The notes under the pieces are model-generated. The model made no database searches. It was given only the letters and a program-made list of their open reading frames with translations, and was not told the DNA's origin. Below are positions 1 to 6,765 of a DNA stretch of 22,688 nt, piece after piece (position 1 is the first letter of the stretch; every line of letters begins with the position of its first letter). The translations under genes and the position numbers were made by a program. The DNA comes from JBEKYD01 sp052325345 (GTDB lineage Bacteria > Acidobacteriota > Terriglobia > Bryobacterales > Bryobacteraceae): assembly GCA_052325345.1 (NCBI GenBank), contig JBKQVG010000113.1:1-22688 (forward strand), written 5' to 3'.

Positions 1-1
1 C

Positions 2-193
2 CGGCTCCTCGTCAGCGATTTCCTGCGTCTCAAGCATGGGCAAATGTGCCGAGGGAACGTCGCAAAGGAGAGAGATGGCGTGGGTCAGCATCGCCTCGAC
101 ACCACCCCAGGGGTTCACCATCTTGCCACCGCTCTGGAAATACATGTGGTGATAGGCCGCAGGCACGTCGATGATCTGGTGCTGGACGGCCAG
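2..193 (-). pseudogene. Internal/C-terminal fragment of an unidentified conserved protein (possibly DUF1177)
   Basis: Read on the minus strand, bases 193 down to 2 are open and give a protein-like stretch. It begins LAVQHQIIDVPAAYHHMYF, continues with GGKMVNPWGGVEAMLTHAIS and ends at the window edge with ETQEIADEEP. Composition and motif density look like a conserved enzyme-type protein. From memory the wording resembles the DUF1177 family, but I cannot confirm this. The frame stays open upstream of about base 195 but stops looking like the same protein, and no start codon sits at the right place. The 5' part therefore seems to be missing, while the 3' end lies outside the window. The opposite-strand fragment begins at the same point. 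Function unknown. Confidence 0.5.
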
Positions 194-199
194 CCTCCC

Positions 200-565
200 G
201 GTCCGCCCCTGGTGATCACGGCGCCATTCCAGATTCAAACCCAGCACCCTCCCAATACAGAGCTGGCTGAAATTCGCGGGAACCGGATCGTTTACCTGAA
301 GACGCTGGAGGGCCGGGATGTGGTGACCGCCCCGTTGCAGGGCTTCCGTGACAGCCCCGAGGACAACCAGATCCGCATCGAAAATACCAAGCTGGGAGCG
401 GGCATGAAAATCAGTTCGGATCGCCCGCTGGCGCGCGAATCCTTGTGGTCGATCCGCAGCGTGGTTGCGGTGGAACCCTTCGTCGCGATTGTGGTCGAGC
501 CCGGGGCCGAATTCAGTTGGAAGTCCACTTATAGCTACTACACTCTGCCGGCCGGCACGAAGTAG
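200..565 (+). pseudogene. C-terminal fragment of a hypothetical protein, 5' end missing
   Basis: The plus frame is open from base 2 to a stop at 563-565. Only the part after about base 200 looks like genuine protein. It includes RGNRIVYLKTLEGRDVV, RIENTKLGAGMKISSDRPL and a C-terminal block with LWSIRSVVAVEPFVAIVVEPG and FSWKSTYSYYTL. An 'aromatic W-S-x-R-T/S ... EP ... PG-EF-W' ending like this resembles C-terminal halves of secreted or carbohydrate-related hypothetical proteins, but I cannot name the family. The first 190 bases of the same frame overlap a convincing minus-strand coding fragment and read as low-quality sequence (many H, R, P). I infer that the N-terminal part was lost and that this is a remnant, not a 173-residue gene starting at ATG 44. 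Confidence 0.5.
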
Positions 566-784
566 AGGCTTGCGACGCTCGCTGGCCTTGTTGTTGTCGG
601 GGTTCCCACCAATCGTCACCGCGTTCACTCGATCATACGGCGAATCCCAGGGCGGAGCGAGCCGGCGGAGCCGCGGCCCGCTGCGTGAGGTCTCCCTAAA
701 TACGCCACAGATGGTTCTCTCGGCGACGATTGGCGCCCGGCGCCGCAAGGCGGTAGACAGTGGGAATCAGCGCACATTCCGTAG
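566..784. other. Intergenic stretch without recognisable gene
   Basis: Between the plus-strand remnant and the RelE toxin I see no convincing coding sequence in any frame. A short perfect inverted repeat, GGCGCC-C-GGCGCC, lies near 735-747. The short open frames here do not resemble protein families and overlap real genes in part. Confidence 0.5.
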
Positions 785-1048
785 TCATCGTTCGTACACC
801 TCGCGCCGTTGTGCAATGCGTGTGACGCTGATGAGCTTCGCCGCGTCGTCGATGATGTACACCACTCGCCAGTCACCGACCCGGACGCGCCACTGACCTT
901 TGTAGCCTCTCAGCTTTTTGCATCCTGTGGGCCGTGGCGCGTGGCCCAGAGACTCAATTTTCTTGACGACGCGGGCCAGAACGCTGTCCGGCAGCGTTTC
1001 GAGTTCCTTCCGTGCGGGCGGCTTTACCTCAACGGAATAATTACCCAC
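785..1048 (-). CDS. RelE/ParE-family type II toxin
   Basis: An 87-residue basic protein of the RelE/ParE mRNA-interferase or gyrase-poison fold. The start (YSVEVKPPARKELETLP) is the usual beta-strand/helix opening, with two helices up to about residue 40. Then comes a C-terminal sheet with GCKKLRGYKGQWRVRVGDWRVVYII (43-66) and RIAQRREVYER at the end. Basic residues K44/K45, R54, R56, R61 and R77 sit where RelE enzymes bind and cut RNA. Length matches the family (80-95 residues). Its start overlaps the 3' end of the upstream antitoxin gene by 8 bases, so the two are translationally coupled. Known role: inhibits growth, usually by cleaving ribosome-bound mRNA, and is neutralised by the partner. 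Whether it acts on RNA or gyrase cannot be told from sequence. Confidence 0.9.
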   Translation of the reverse strand: MGNYSVEVKPPARKELETLPDSVLARVVKKIESLGHAPRPTGCKKLRGYKGQWRVRVGDWRVVYIIDDAAKLISVTRIAQRREVYER

Positions 1049-1232
1049 GGATTCGGCCGCGTTTTACGAGGTCCGCTTTGATCTTTTTGAGCGGTATCCC
1101 TTTTTCGTTGCGGCGCGATTCCGAAATCAGCCCATCCCAAAAATCCTCTAGTCTCTCGCCGTGTTTCTTCAGATCGATCTGAACTGCCACCTTGCGGCCC
1201 TTCTCATCGGTTACAAACTGGATTCCGGTCAT
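1041..1232 (-). CDS. Antitoxin partner of RelE-type toxin
   Basis: A 63-residue charged protein (MTGIQFVTDEKGRKVAVQIDL ... KIKADLVKRGRIRG) directly upstream of the toxin and overlapping it by 8 bases. The opening 'x-QFVTDEKGxKxAVxIDLxKH' with a C-terminal KADLxKRGR is a layout I associate with small antitoxins paired with RelE proteins. It is not a classical RHH or Phd domain, so how it binds DNA is unclear. The ATG at 1232 is well supported: the minus strand carries the purine-rich Shine-Dalgarno AAGGGGGAAAG a few bases upstream, and a sigma70-like promoter lies 30-40 bases further up. Expected role: binds and blocks the toxin and probably represses its own promoter. Confidence 0.8.
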   Translation of the reverse strand: MTGIQFVTDEKGRKVAVQIDLKKHGERLEDFWDGLISESRRNEKGIPLKKIKADLVKRGRIRG

Positions 1233-1270
1233 GTACTTTCCCCCTTTTGGGCCGCGTGGGCGTCGTTTTC

Positions 1271-1299
1271 ACTCTAGCAACGCCTCGTCTCAGCGTCAA
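1271..1299 (-). promoter_or_regulatory. Sigma70-type promoter of the RelE toxin-antitoxin pair
   Basis: On the minus strand TTGACG (1294-1299) is followed after exactly 17 bases by TAGAGT (1271-1276). This gives a 5/6 match to the -35 box and 4/6 to the -10 box. Transcription would start near 1264, leaving a leader of about 32 bases that carries the strong Shine-Dalgarno of the antitoxin gene. Confidence 0.6.
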
Positions 1300-1326
1300 G
1301 AAAGGGCGCCACACTACGCCTGACCC

Positions 1327-3891
1327 TCATTCATATCTCAAAGCCCTCTGCGGATCGATCCGCGCTGCTCGCCGGGCGGGCCAGAACACGGCGGCCAGCA
1401 GGGTTGCCAGGACGGCCAGCGCGGCCAGGCCGAATACGGAAAGGTCGAAGGGGCGGACATCATACAACAGTCCGGCCAGCCATTGCTGGGCCCAACCCGC
1501 GCCGGCCAGGCCCAACACCAGGCCGGCCCCACCCGCGGCCAGTCCGTATCCCAGGAAGTGCGCCAGGATCTGGGCGGGACGGGCGCCCAGGGCCAGGCGC
1601 ACGCCGATCTCGACGGTTCGCTCGCCCACGATTTCGGACACCACGCCGTTGAGGCCCACCATGGCCAGCAACAGGCAAAGCGCCCCGAACACGCTCACCA
1701 GAATTCCCACGATGCGGCGAATTCCCAGCGATTCGGCGATGCGATCCTCCATGCTGCGGACGTCGAACACCGGCGCCGAAGCGTTGGTTTGTCTCACTAC
1801 CTGGCGAATGAGCGGGCCGCCGGGGAGCTTGGTGCGCAGCACGATGGCGCGGGACGGGAAGAACGTTATCTGCGGCATCGCATAGTAGACGGTGGGGCGC
1901 GAGTCATGATCGAGGGCGTCGCCGTGAATGGAGCCGACCACGCCGACGATTCGCGCCACGCCGTACATCCCGATCTGTTCCCCGATCGGCGTTCCGTCGG
2001 GAAAGAAACGCGCGGCAAAGCGGGCATCCACCACGCAGACACGGGGAGCGGTAGCGGTGTCGGAATCGGCCAGGGCGCGGCCGCGCAGCAAGGGGATGCG
2101 GAGGGTTTCGAAATAGGGGGCGGAGACGAAATAAGCTTCGCCGTGGAACTCGGGCTGGCCGGGAAGATGTCCGCGGTGCACGATACTGAATCCACTGGTG
2201 AGGCCGCCTCCGGTAAAGGGGATCGGATACGCCAGGGCGGCCGATTCCACGCCGGGAAGCGCGCGCAGGTTGTGGTCGAGGCGGTCCAGAAAGCTGGGAT
2301 CGTTGGCGGGCCGGAGCAGGTATCCGGTAGCCAGATGGGAGGGATCGAAACCGGGGCGCACCTGTTCGACGGCCCACAAGCTGCGCAGGAGCAAGCCGGT
2401 TCCCACCAGCAGCACCACGGCGGCGGCCACTTCGGCGGCGAGGAAGGCGTCCTGAAATCGGCGGCGGGCGGTGCGGGACATGGCGGCTGCCTGGTTGCGC
2501 AGCAGCAACTGCGCGGCGGGCGCGATGCCGCTGGCGAGACTGCAAGCAAGCGCGATGCCCAATCCGTAGAGCATGAGGCGGCGATCGAGCGTCACCAGCT
2601 CCAACAGCGCCTTGCCGGGAATGGCCAGACGCGTGACCAGCGAGACTGCGACGGCCGCCACGCCGATTCCGCAGGCGCCGCTCAGCGCACCTAGCAGCGC
2701 GCTTTCGACGAACAGTTGGCGCAGAATCTGCCCGCGGGTGGCGCCCACGGCCAGGCGGATGGCCATCTCGCGGCGCCGGCCGGCGGTGCGCGAAACCAGC
2801 AGCAGCGCCACGTTGGCGCAGCCCACCAGCAGCACCACCAGGGCCGCGGTCCACAGCAGCCAGAGCGGGCGGCGCAGGTCTCCGGCAATGAAATGGGCAA
2901 AGGAATCGAGATCGATGAAGTAACCGAAATGGGCCATTTCCGCGGCGTCGGATGACGAGGTCTTCAAGGCCGCCACGTAGCGGTTGACGCGATCGGCGGC
3001 CTGGGCGGACGTGACGCCGTCCCGCAAACGGACGAAAACCCGTTCCACCATGTTGTAGCCGCGCTGGTGCAGGCGCTGCGGCGAAAAAACCACCGGGACC
3101 CAGGCCTGGACGCCGGCGGGAACGTGGAACCCGCGGCCGGCGATGCCGACGATGCGGTAGGGCCGGCCGTCCAGCATCAGATTTTGGCCGATAGCCGAAG
3201 GCGCACCGGCAAACTGCGTCTGCCACAATCCGTATGAGATCACGGCTACCGATTCCTGGTCTTCGGGGGTGAAGAAGCGGCCCGCCAGCGGACGTTCGCC
3301 GAAAACGCGGAAATAATCGGCCGTGACGGCGCGGCCCAACATGCGGGTGGGCAGGCCGCCCGCTTCGGCCGTCCACCAGCGGCCTTCGGAAGCCGCCACG
3401 GCGCTGAAGATGTCGGTCATCGATTGGAGCTCGCGATATTCCACCGCCGACGTTTCCGCGCCCTTCATCTGAATCTTTTCGATGCGCACGCTGGCTACCA
3501 TGGCTTTGCCTGCATCGCGGATTCCCAGCGGGTTGAGGAGAGCGGTTTCGAGCACGCTGACGATGGCGGTATTGGCGCCCACGGCCAAACCGACGGTGAG
3601 CACCGCGGCCAGCGTCACCAGCGGCTGGCGGCGCAGCAGGCGCAGGGCGAAACGCCCATCGCGGAGGGCGGCGTCGAGCCAGGCGAAGCCCCATTCGTCG
3701 CGGCTCTGCTCGCGGGCGGCCAGGTCATTTCCGAACTGGCGCAGGGCGGCGGCATGCGCGTCTGCGGCGGAAAGGCCTTGGCCGCGAAGCTGCGCCTCGA
3801 TCATGTCGCGGTGAGCGCGGGTCTCGGCGGCCAGCTCGCTATCCAGGCGGCCGCGAGTGAACCAGAAACGTACGCGGTTCCAGAGCCTCAT
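1327..3891 (-). CDS. ADOP-type ABC transporter permease (MacB/FtsX family)
   Basis: An 854-residue membrane protein of the acidobacterial duplicated orphan permease type. Order of parts: a short soluble prefix (1-75, with RFWFTRGRLDSELAAE and LRQFGNDLAARE) and a first membrane segment at about 90-112. Then a MacB periplasmic domain with 'VISYGLWQTQFAG' and 'VGIAGRGFHVPAG', and a first FtsX block with LLVGCANVALLLVSRTAGRRREMAIRLAVGA. A second copy follows, with a periplasmic domain (VVDARFAARFFP, RIVGVVGSIHG) and a last FtsX block ending PARRAARIDPQRALRYE. I place the start at ATG 3891, overlapping the padR stop as ATGA. The open frame further upstream is only the shadow of padR. No ATPase gene is nearby, as usual for this family. 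Substrate unknown; MacB relatives act in efflux or mechanotransmission across the envelope. Confidence 0.92.
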   Translation of the reverse strand: MRLWNRVRFWFTRGRLDSELAAETRAHRDMIEAQLRGQGLSAADAHAAALRQFGNDLAAREQSRDEWGFAWLDAALRDGRFALRLLRRQPLVTLAAVLTVGLAVGANTAIVSVLETALLNPLGIRDAGKAMVASVRIEKIQMKGAETSAVEYRELQSMTDIFSAVAASEGRWWTAEAGGLPTRMLGRAVTADYFRVFGERPLAGRFFTPEDQESVAVISYGLWQTQFAGAPSAIGQNLMLDGRPYRIVGIAGRGFHVPAGVQAWVPVVFSPQRLHQRGYNMVERVFVRLRDGVTSAQAADRVNRYVAALKTSSSDAAEMAHFGYFIDLDSFAHFIAGDLRRPLWLLWTAALVVLLVGCANVALLLVSRTAGRRREMAIRLAVGATRGQILRQLFVESALLGALSGACGIGVAAVAVSLVTRLAIPGKALLELVTLDRRLMLYGLGIALACSLASGIAPAAQLLLRNQAAAMSRTARRRFQDAFLAAEVAAAVVLLVGTGLLLRSLWAVEQVRPGFDPSHLATGYLLRPANDPSFLDRLDHNLRALPGVESAALAYPIPFTGGGLTSGFSIVHRGHLPGQPEFHGEAYFVSAPYFETLRIPLLRGRALADSDTATAPRVCVVDARFAARFFPDGTPIGEQIGMYGVARIVGVVGSIHGDALDHDSRPTVYYAMPQITFFPSRAIVLRTKLPGGPLIRQVVRQTNASAPVFDVRSMEDRIAESLGIRRIVGILVSVFGALCLLLAMVGLNGVVSEIVGERTVEIGVRLALGARPAQILAHFLGYGLAAGGAGLVLGLAGAGWAQQWLAGLLYDVRPFDLSVFGLAALAVLATLLAAVFWPARRAARIDPQRALRYE

Positions 3892-4220
3892 GCACTCTCC
3901 ATCACGCGGGCAATGGCCGTCATCAGGAAACCGAAGTCGTGGGTTTCGCGCGCCAACTGTTTGCGCCCGGCGGCGGTAATGGAATACTGGCGCACCTTGC
4001 GGCCGGTTTCCGACGCGGTCCACTCGGCGCGAACCCAGGCGTTCACCAGCAGGCGCTGCAAGGCGGGATACAGCGAGCCTTCCCCGATGGTCAGAGCTTC
4101 GCCGGAGATCCGATGAATGTGCTGTGCGATGCCGTAGCCGTGGTTGGGGCCGCGGGTCAGGGTTTTCAAGACCAGCATGTCGAGCGTGCCGGGGAGGAGG
4201 TCGGGAGCGCGTTCAGCCAT
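3888..4220 (-). CDS. PadR-family transcriptional regulator
   Basis: A 110-residue winged-helix regulator. The PadR N-terminal block is clear: LLPGTLDMLVLKTLTRGPNHGYGIAQHI, then the recognition part LTIGEGSLYPALQRLL (about 43-58) and the wing with RKVRQYSITAAGRKQLA. It has the short form of the family, with one C-terminal helix after the wing. The stop codon overlaps the permease start by four bases (ATGA), so the two genes are coupled. In Acidobacteria PadR-permease pairs recur many times per genome, and PadR proteins normally repress their own operon until a ligand binds. An inverted repeat just upstream (4226-4246) is the likely operator. Ligand unknown. Confidence 0.92.
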   Translation of the reverse strand: MAERAPDLLPGTLDMLVLKTLTRGPNHGYGIAQHIHRISGEALTIGEGSLYPALQRLLVNAWVRAEWTASETGRKVRQYSITAAGRKQLARETHDFGFLMTAIARVMESA

Positions 4221-4225
4221 TGTTT

Positions 4226-4246
4226 ATCGATACCTCGACTGTCGAT
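4226..4246. promoter_or_regulatory. Probable PadR operator
   Basis: Inverted repeat ATCGA-11 bases-TCGAT (4226-4230 and 4242-4246), with a TCGA core between the arms. It lies 5-25 bases upstream of the padR start and covers the only Shine-Dalgarno-like GAGG there. Spaced inverted repeats next to the gene are usual for PadR autoregulation. The assignment is inference from position and symmetry. Confidence 0.4.
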
Positions 4247-4389
4247 GGATTGAGTATGAGACGGGTTGGGGCGGAAGTCAAGGGCGAACTCGTAGCGCCG
4301 GGGACCTTGTCGCCGGCCGGCGCTGCATCTTCGCAGCTATTCGCTCGCGCCGCGAGCGTGCCGGCGCCAAACGCGAACAGGGAGTATGC

Positions 4390-4444
4390 GAGACGAGCGC
4401 CGGGATGAGTCCCGGCGTGGCAGACTGAGAGTCCGCGCCACGAA
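4390..4444 (+). repeat. Interspersed repeat element A, copy 1
   Basis: A 55-base sequence that recurs at 18819-18873 with three substitutions (52/55 identical), in the same orientation. It starts with a perfect hairpin, CGCCGGGA-TGAG-TCCCGGCG (4398-4417). A second possible stem follows, GTGGC paired with GCCAC around an inner GACT-GAG-AGTC. It lies between genes and codes for nothing recognisable. Confidence 0.75.
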
Positions 4445-4499
4445 AGAATCGCCGCGGCAGCCAAAGAATCCGGCATAGAGAACGCCGATGTGGCAGGGA

Positions 4500-4586
4500 T
4501 GGGACAGACGATCGGTTATTGTCGTCTGTCATTGCCTTCATGGCGGACGACCGCCGACAGACGACAAACGGCGATCGTCTGTCCCA
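4500..4586 (+). repeat. Interspersed hairpin repeat element B, copy 1
   Basis: Two 31-base arms (4500-4530 and 4556-4586) are inverted copies of each other around a 25-base loop. The outer 15 bases (TGGGACAGACGATCG) pair perfectly, and so do the inner 12 (TTGTCGTCTGTC with its complement). A related copy lies at 18968-19055. No target-site duplication is visible at the ends. Confidence 0.8.
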
Positions 4587-4619
4587 CCCGCACCCAAACC
4601 TGGTCCCGCTTTTCCCGCC

Positions 4620-4635
4620 TGCTACACTCGAAACG
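4620..4635 (+). promoter_or_regulatory. Extended -10 promoter, probably giving a leaderless M20 peptidase mRNA
   Basis: TGcTACACT (4620-4628) is followed by seven bases and then the ATG at 4636. There is no Shine-Dalgarno sequence. Transcription starting 7 bases after the -10 box would begin at the start codon itself. The same layout precedes the gene at 10238. Confidence 0.45.
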
Positions 4636-5856
4636 ATGGCTGTCGATTCGGCGATTGGCATCGATCTCAACGAATGGACCGCGGTCCGCGGTGTGCGCGA
4701 CGCGCTGATGTGGTTCACGCGCGAGAAACAGTGGATCAACGAGATCCACCTGGCGCTGTGCCGCATTCCGGCTCCCACGCTGCTCGAGCAGGCGCGCGCC
4801 ACCTGGTTCGCCGATCAATTTCGCTCCATGGGCTGGGATGCCGCTCTCGACCGCGCCGGCAACGTGACCGCGGCGCTCGGCGCGCCGCCCTACGTGGCCC
4901 TCACGGCGCATCTCGATACCGTGCTCGCGCCGCGCACGGCCGACGAAATCTCGGTCGAAAGCGACAGCCGTTTCCGCGGTCCGGGAGTCTCCGACAATGG
5001 CGCCGGGCTGGCCGCCCTGCTGGCCATGGCCCGCGCCTGGAAGGTTTCCCGCGACATGCCCGAGCTGCCGCGCGGCTTGCTGCTGGTGGCCAACGTGGCC
5101 GAGGAAGGCGAAGGCAACCTGGCCGGCATGCGCTATCTCTGCCGCCAATCGCCGCTGGCCAAGAAGATCGATTCTTTCGTGGTGATCGACGGCGCCGATG
5201 CCGACCACATCACCACCCGCGGCCTGGGCAGCCGGCGCTTTGAAATCTCGTTCACCGGGCCCGGCGGGCATAGCTGGAGCGATTATGGCGTAGCCAACCC
5301 TTTGCACGCGCTCTGCCGCGCGGTGGCGCTGTTTTCCGATACCCGCCTGGCGGGCGCGCCCAAGTCGGCGCTGAATGTGGGCCTAATCGAAGGCGGCGCC
5401 AGCATCAATGCCATCCCCCAACTGGCCCGCGCCAAGGCCGATATCCGTTCGGAGAGCAATGAAAAGATAGACGAGATTGTGGCCGTGCTGGAATCCGCCG
5501 TGGAACGCGCCCGCGATCTCGAAAACCAGCGGGCCGGCAAGGGGAAAGTGGTTTCGAAGCTCAAGGAAATCGGCTCGCGCCCCGCCGCGCTGCTGGCCGA
5601 AGATGCCGCCATTCTGCAATTCATCCGCGCCGTCGACGGCCATCTCGGCATCCGCTCCCATTTCGATTGCGCCTCGACCGACGCCAATATCCCGCTTTCG
5701 CTGGGCTTCCCCGCCATCGCCATCGGGGCGGGCGGCTCCGGCGGCGGCGCCCACACCACCAACGAGTGGTATCGCCACGAAGGCCGGGATCTCGGCCTGA
5801 AGCGCATCTTTCTGACCCTCCTCTTATTGATGCGCCACGGCGGCGGAGCGCGGTGA
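4636..5856 (+). CDS. M20-family metallopeptidase (ArgE/DapE/CPG2 type)
   Basis: A 406-residue binuclear zinc hydrolase. Metal-site motifs are all present: H92 and catalytic D94 in TAHLDTV, bridging D120 in GVSDNGAG, general base/ligand pair E156-E157 in NVAEEGEG, D185 in VVIDGAD and H373 in GGGAHTTNEW. GPGGHSW (209-214) opens the lid/dimerisation domain with its conserved histidine. Such enzymes cut peptides or N-acyl amino acids; the exact substrate is not readable. The N-terminal helix (WFTREKQWINEIHLALCRIPAPT) is typical. I chose ATG 4636 because the longer open frame to 4519 runs through hairpin repeat B. The stop overlaps the next gene's GTG (GTGA), implying an operon with the transporter. 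Confidence 0.9.
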   Translation: MAVDSAIGIDLNEWTAVRGVRDALMWFTREKQWINEIHLALCRIPAPTLLEQARATWFADQFRSMGWDAALDRAGNVTAALGAPPYVALTAHLDTVLAPRTADEISVESDSRFRGPGVSDNGAGLAALLAMARAWKVSRDMPELPRGLLLVANVAEEGEGNLAGMRYLCRQSPLAKKIDSFVVIDGADADHITTRGLGSRRFEISFTGPGGHSWSDYGVANPLHALCRAVALFSDTRLAGAPKSALNVGLIEGGASINAIPQLARAKADIRSESNEKIDEIVAVLESAVERARDLENQRAGKGKVVSKLKEIGSRPAALLAEDAAILQFIRAVDGHLGIRSHFDCASTDANIPLSLGFPAIAIGAGGSGGGAHTTNEWYRHEGRDLGLKRIFLTLLLLMRHGGGAR

Positions 5857-6740
5857 GCCGGTCGAAAGCGGCGGAAGCCGCCCTGGTCTGGAACGCCCTG
5901 GTTTGGGGCGCCACCTTCGTACTGGTCAAGAACGCGCTGGCGGGCATCTCTCCCCTGCTGTTTCTGGCGCTGCGCTTCTCGCTCGCCACGGTCATCCTGC
6001 TGGTGCTGTTTCGCGGCCTGGGCAAGGGCCCGTACACCCCCAGATCTCTGGCCGCCGGCGCCGTTACCGGCACCTTCCTGTTTGCCGGCTACCTGTTTCA
6101 AACCTGGGGATTGCGCCTGACCAGCCCCCCCAAATCGGCGTTCTTGACGGGACTGGCGTGCGTGATGGTACCTTTGCTGGGGGCCATCGTCTATAAGATC
6201 AGGCCTCAGAGATCGGAAGTGCTGGGCGTGCTGGCGGCCGCCGCCGGGCTGGCCCTGATGACGCTTCAGGGAGTTACCGGCGCCGGCTTCATGAATCGCG
6301 GCGATTTTCTGACCATCGTCTGCGCCCTGGCCTTTGCCGCTCATATCGTTACTCTGGGGCATTTTTCCGAGCGGGTGAGTTTCGAGTTGTTGTCCGTCAT
6401 GCAGATCGGCGTCGCGGCTTTGTGGTCTCTGGCGCTTTTCGGCTGGGTCGAGCAGCCGCGATGCCAGTGGCGCCCGAGCGTAGTCTACGCGATACTGATA
6501 ACAGGGATCTTGGCCACGGCCATGGCGTTTACGATCCAGGCGTGGGCCCAGCAGCATACGACTTCCACCCGCACGGCGCTGATTTATATGCTGGAGCCGG
6601 TTTTTGCCGTGATAACCTCCTATCTGGTGGCCGGCGAAGGGCTTTCGGCCCGCGCCGCGGCCGGGGCGGGTCTGATTTTGGGCGGCATTCTGTTGGTGGA
6701 ATTGAAACCGTTGAATCCCAGGCCACATCCATTCGGATAA
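5853..6740 (+). CDS. EamA-family (DMT superfamily) transporter
   Basis: A 295-residue integral membrane protein with about ten predicted hydrophobic segments in two five-helix halves. The first half opens with ALVWNALVWGATFVLVKNAL and has RFSLATVILLVLF. The second carries TIVCALAFAAHIVTLG and ends with AYLEP-like 'IYMLEPVFAVITSYLVAGE' and LILGGILLVEL. These are standard EamA signatures (permease of drug/metabolite exporters, RhaT/YdcZ relatives). I placed the start at GTG 5853 because it overlaps the peptidase stop by four bases. The larger frame upstream is within the peptidase gene. It probably exports or imports a small metabolite, perhaps the amino acid or peptide product linked to the upstream M20 enzyme, but that is only context. 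Confidence 0.88.
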   Translation: MSRSKAAEAALVWNALVWGATFVLVKNALAGISPLLFLALRFSLATVILLVLFRGLGKGPYTPRSLAAGAVTGTFLFAGYLFQTWGLRLTSPPKSAFLTGLACVMVPLLGAIVYKIRPQRSEVLGVLAAAAGLALMTLQGVTGAGFMNRGDFLTIVCALAFAAHIVTLGHFSERVSFELLSVMQIGVAALWSLALFGWVEQPRCQWRPSVVYAILITGILATAMAFTIQAWAQQHTTSTRTALIYMLEPVFAVITSYLVAGEGLSARAAAGAGLILGGILLVELKPLNPRPHPFG

Positions 6741-6765
6741 GCCACTACGCGTAGGAGCGAGTTCC

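Larger units (their letters stand above)
4247..4635. other. Divergent intergenic region carrying repeat module copy 1
   Basis: This separates padR (minus) from the M20 peptidase (plus). I see no gene in it. It holds repeat element A (4390-4444), element B (4500-4586) and the -10-like promoter of the peptidase. Bases 4260-4389 are GC-rich and featureless to me. Confidence 0.6.

Noticed and set aside
44..565. A complete 173-residue gene starting at ATG 44
   Set aside because: The first 150 bases read far better as a protein on the opposite strand, and the N-terminal half of the plus frame lacks protein character. I therefore report two fragments.
735..747. GGCGCC-C-GGCGCC repeat as a terminator
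   Set aside because: It is too short, has no T-tract on either side, and does not follow a gene end closely.
4500..4586. Element B as a classical MITE or small insertion sequence
   Set aside because: Terminal inverted repeats are present, but no target-site duplication is visible at either copy and the loop has no transposon-like content.
6745..6754. Palindrome CTACGCGTAG before htrA as a heat-shock or stress operator
   Set aside because: It is only 10 bases and overlaps the Shine-Dalgarno. I know of no matching regulator, so it is mentioned only with the gene.
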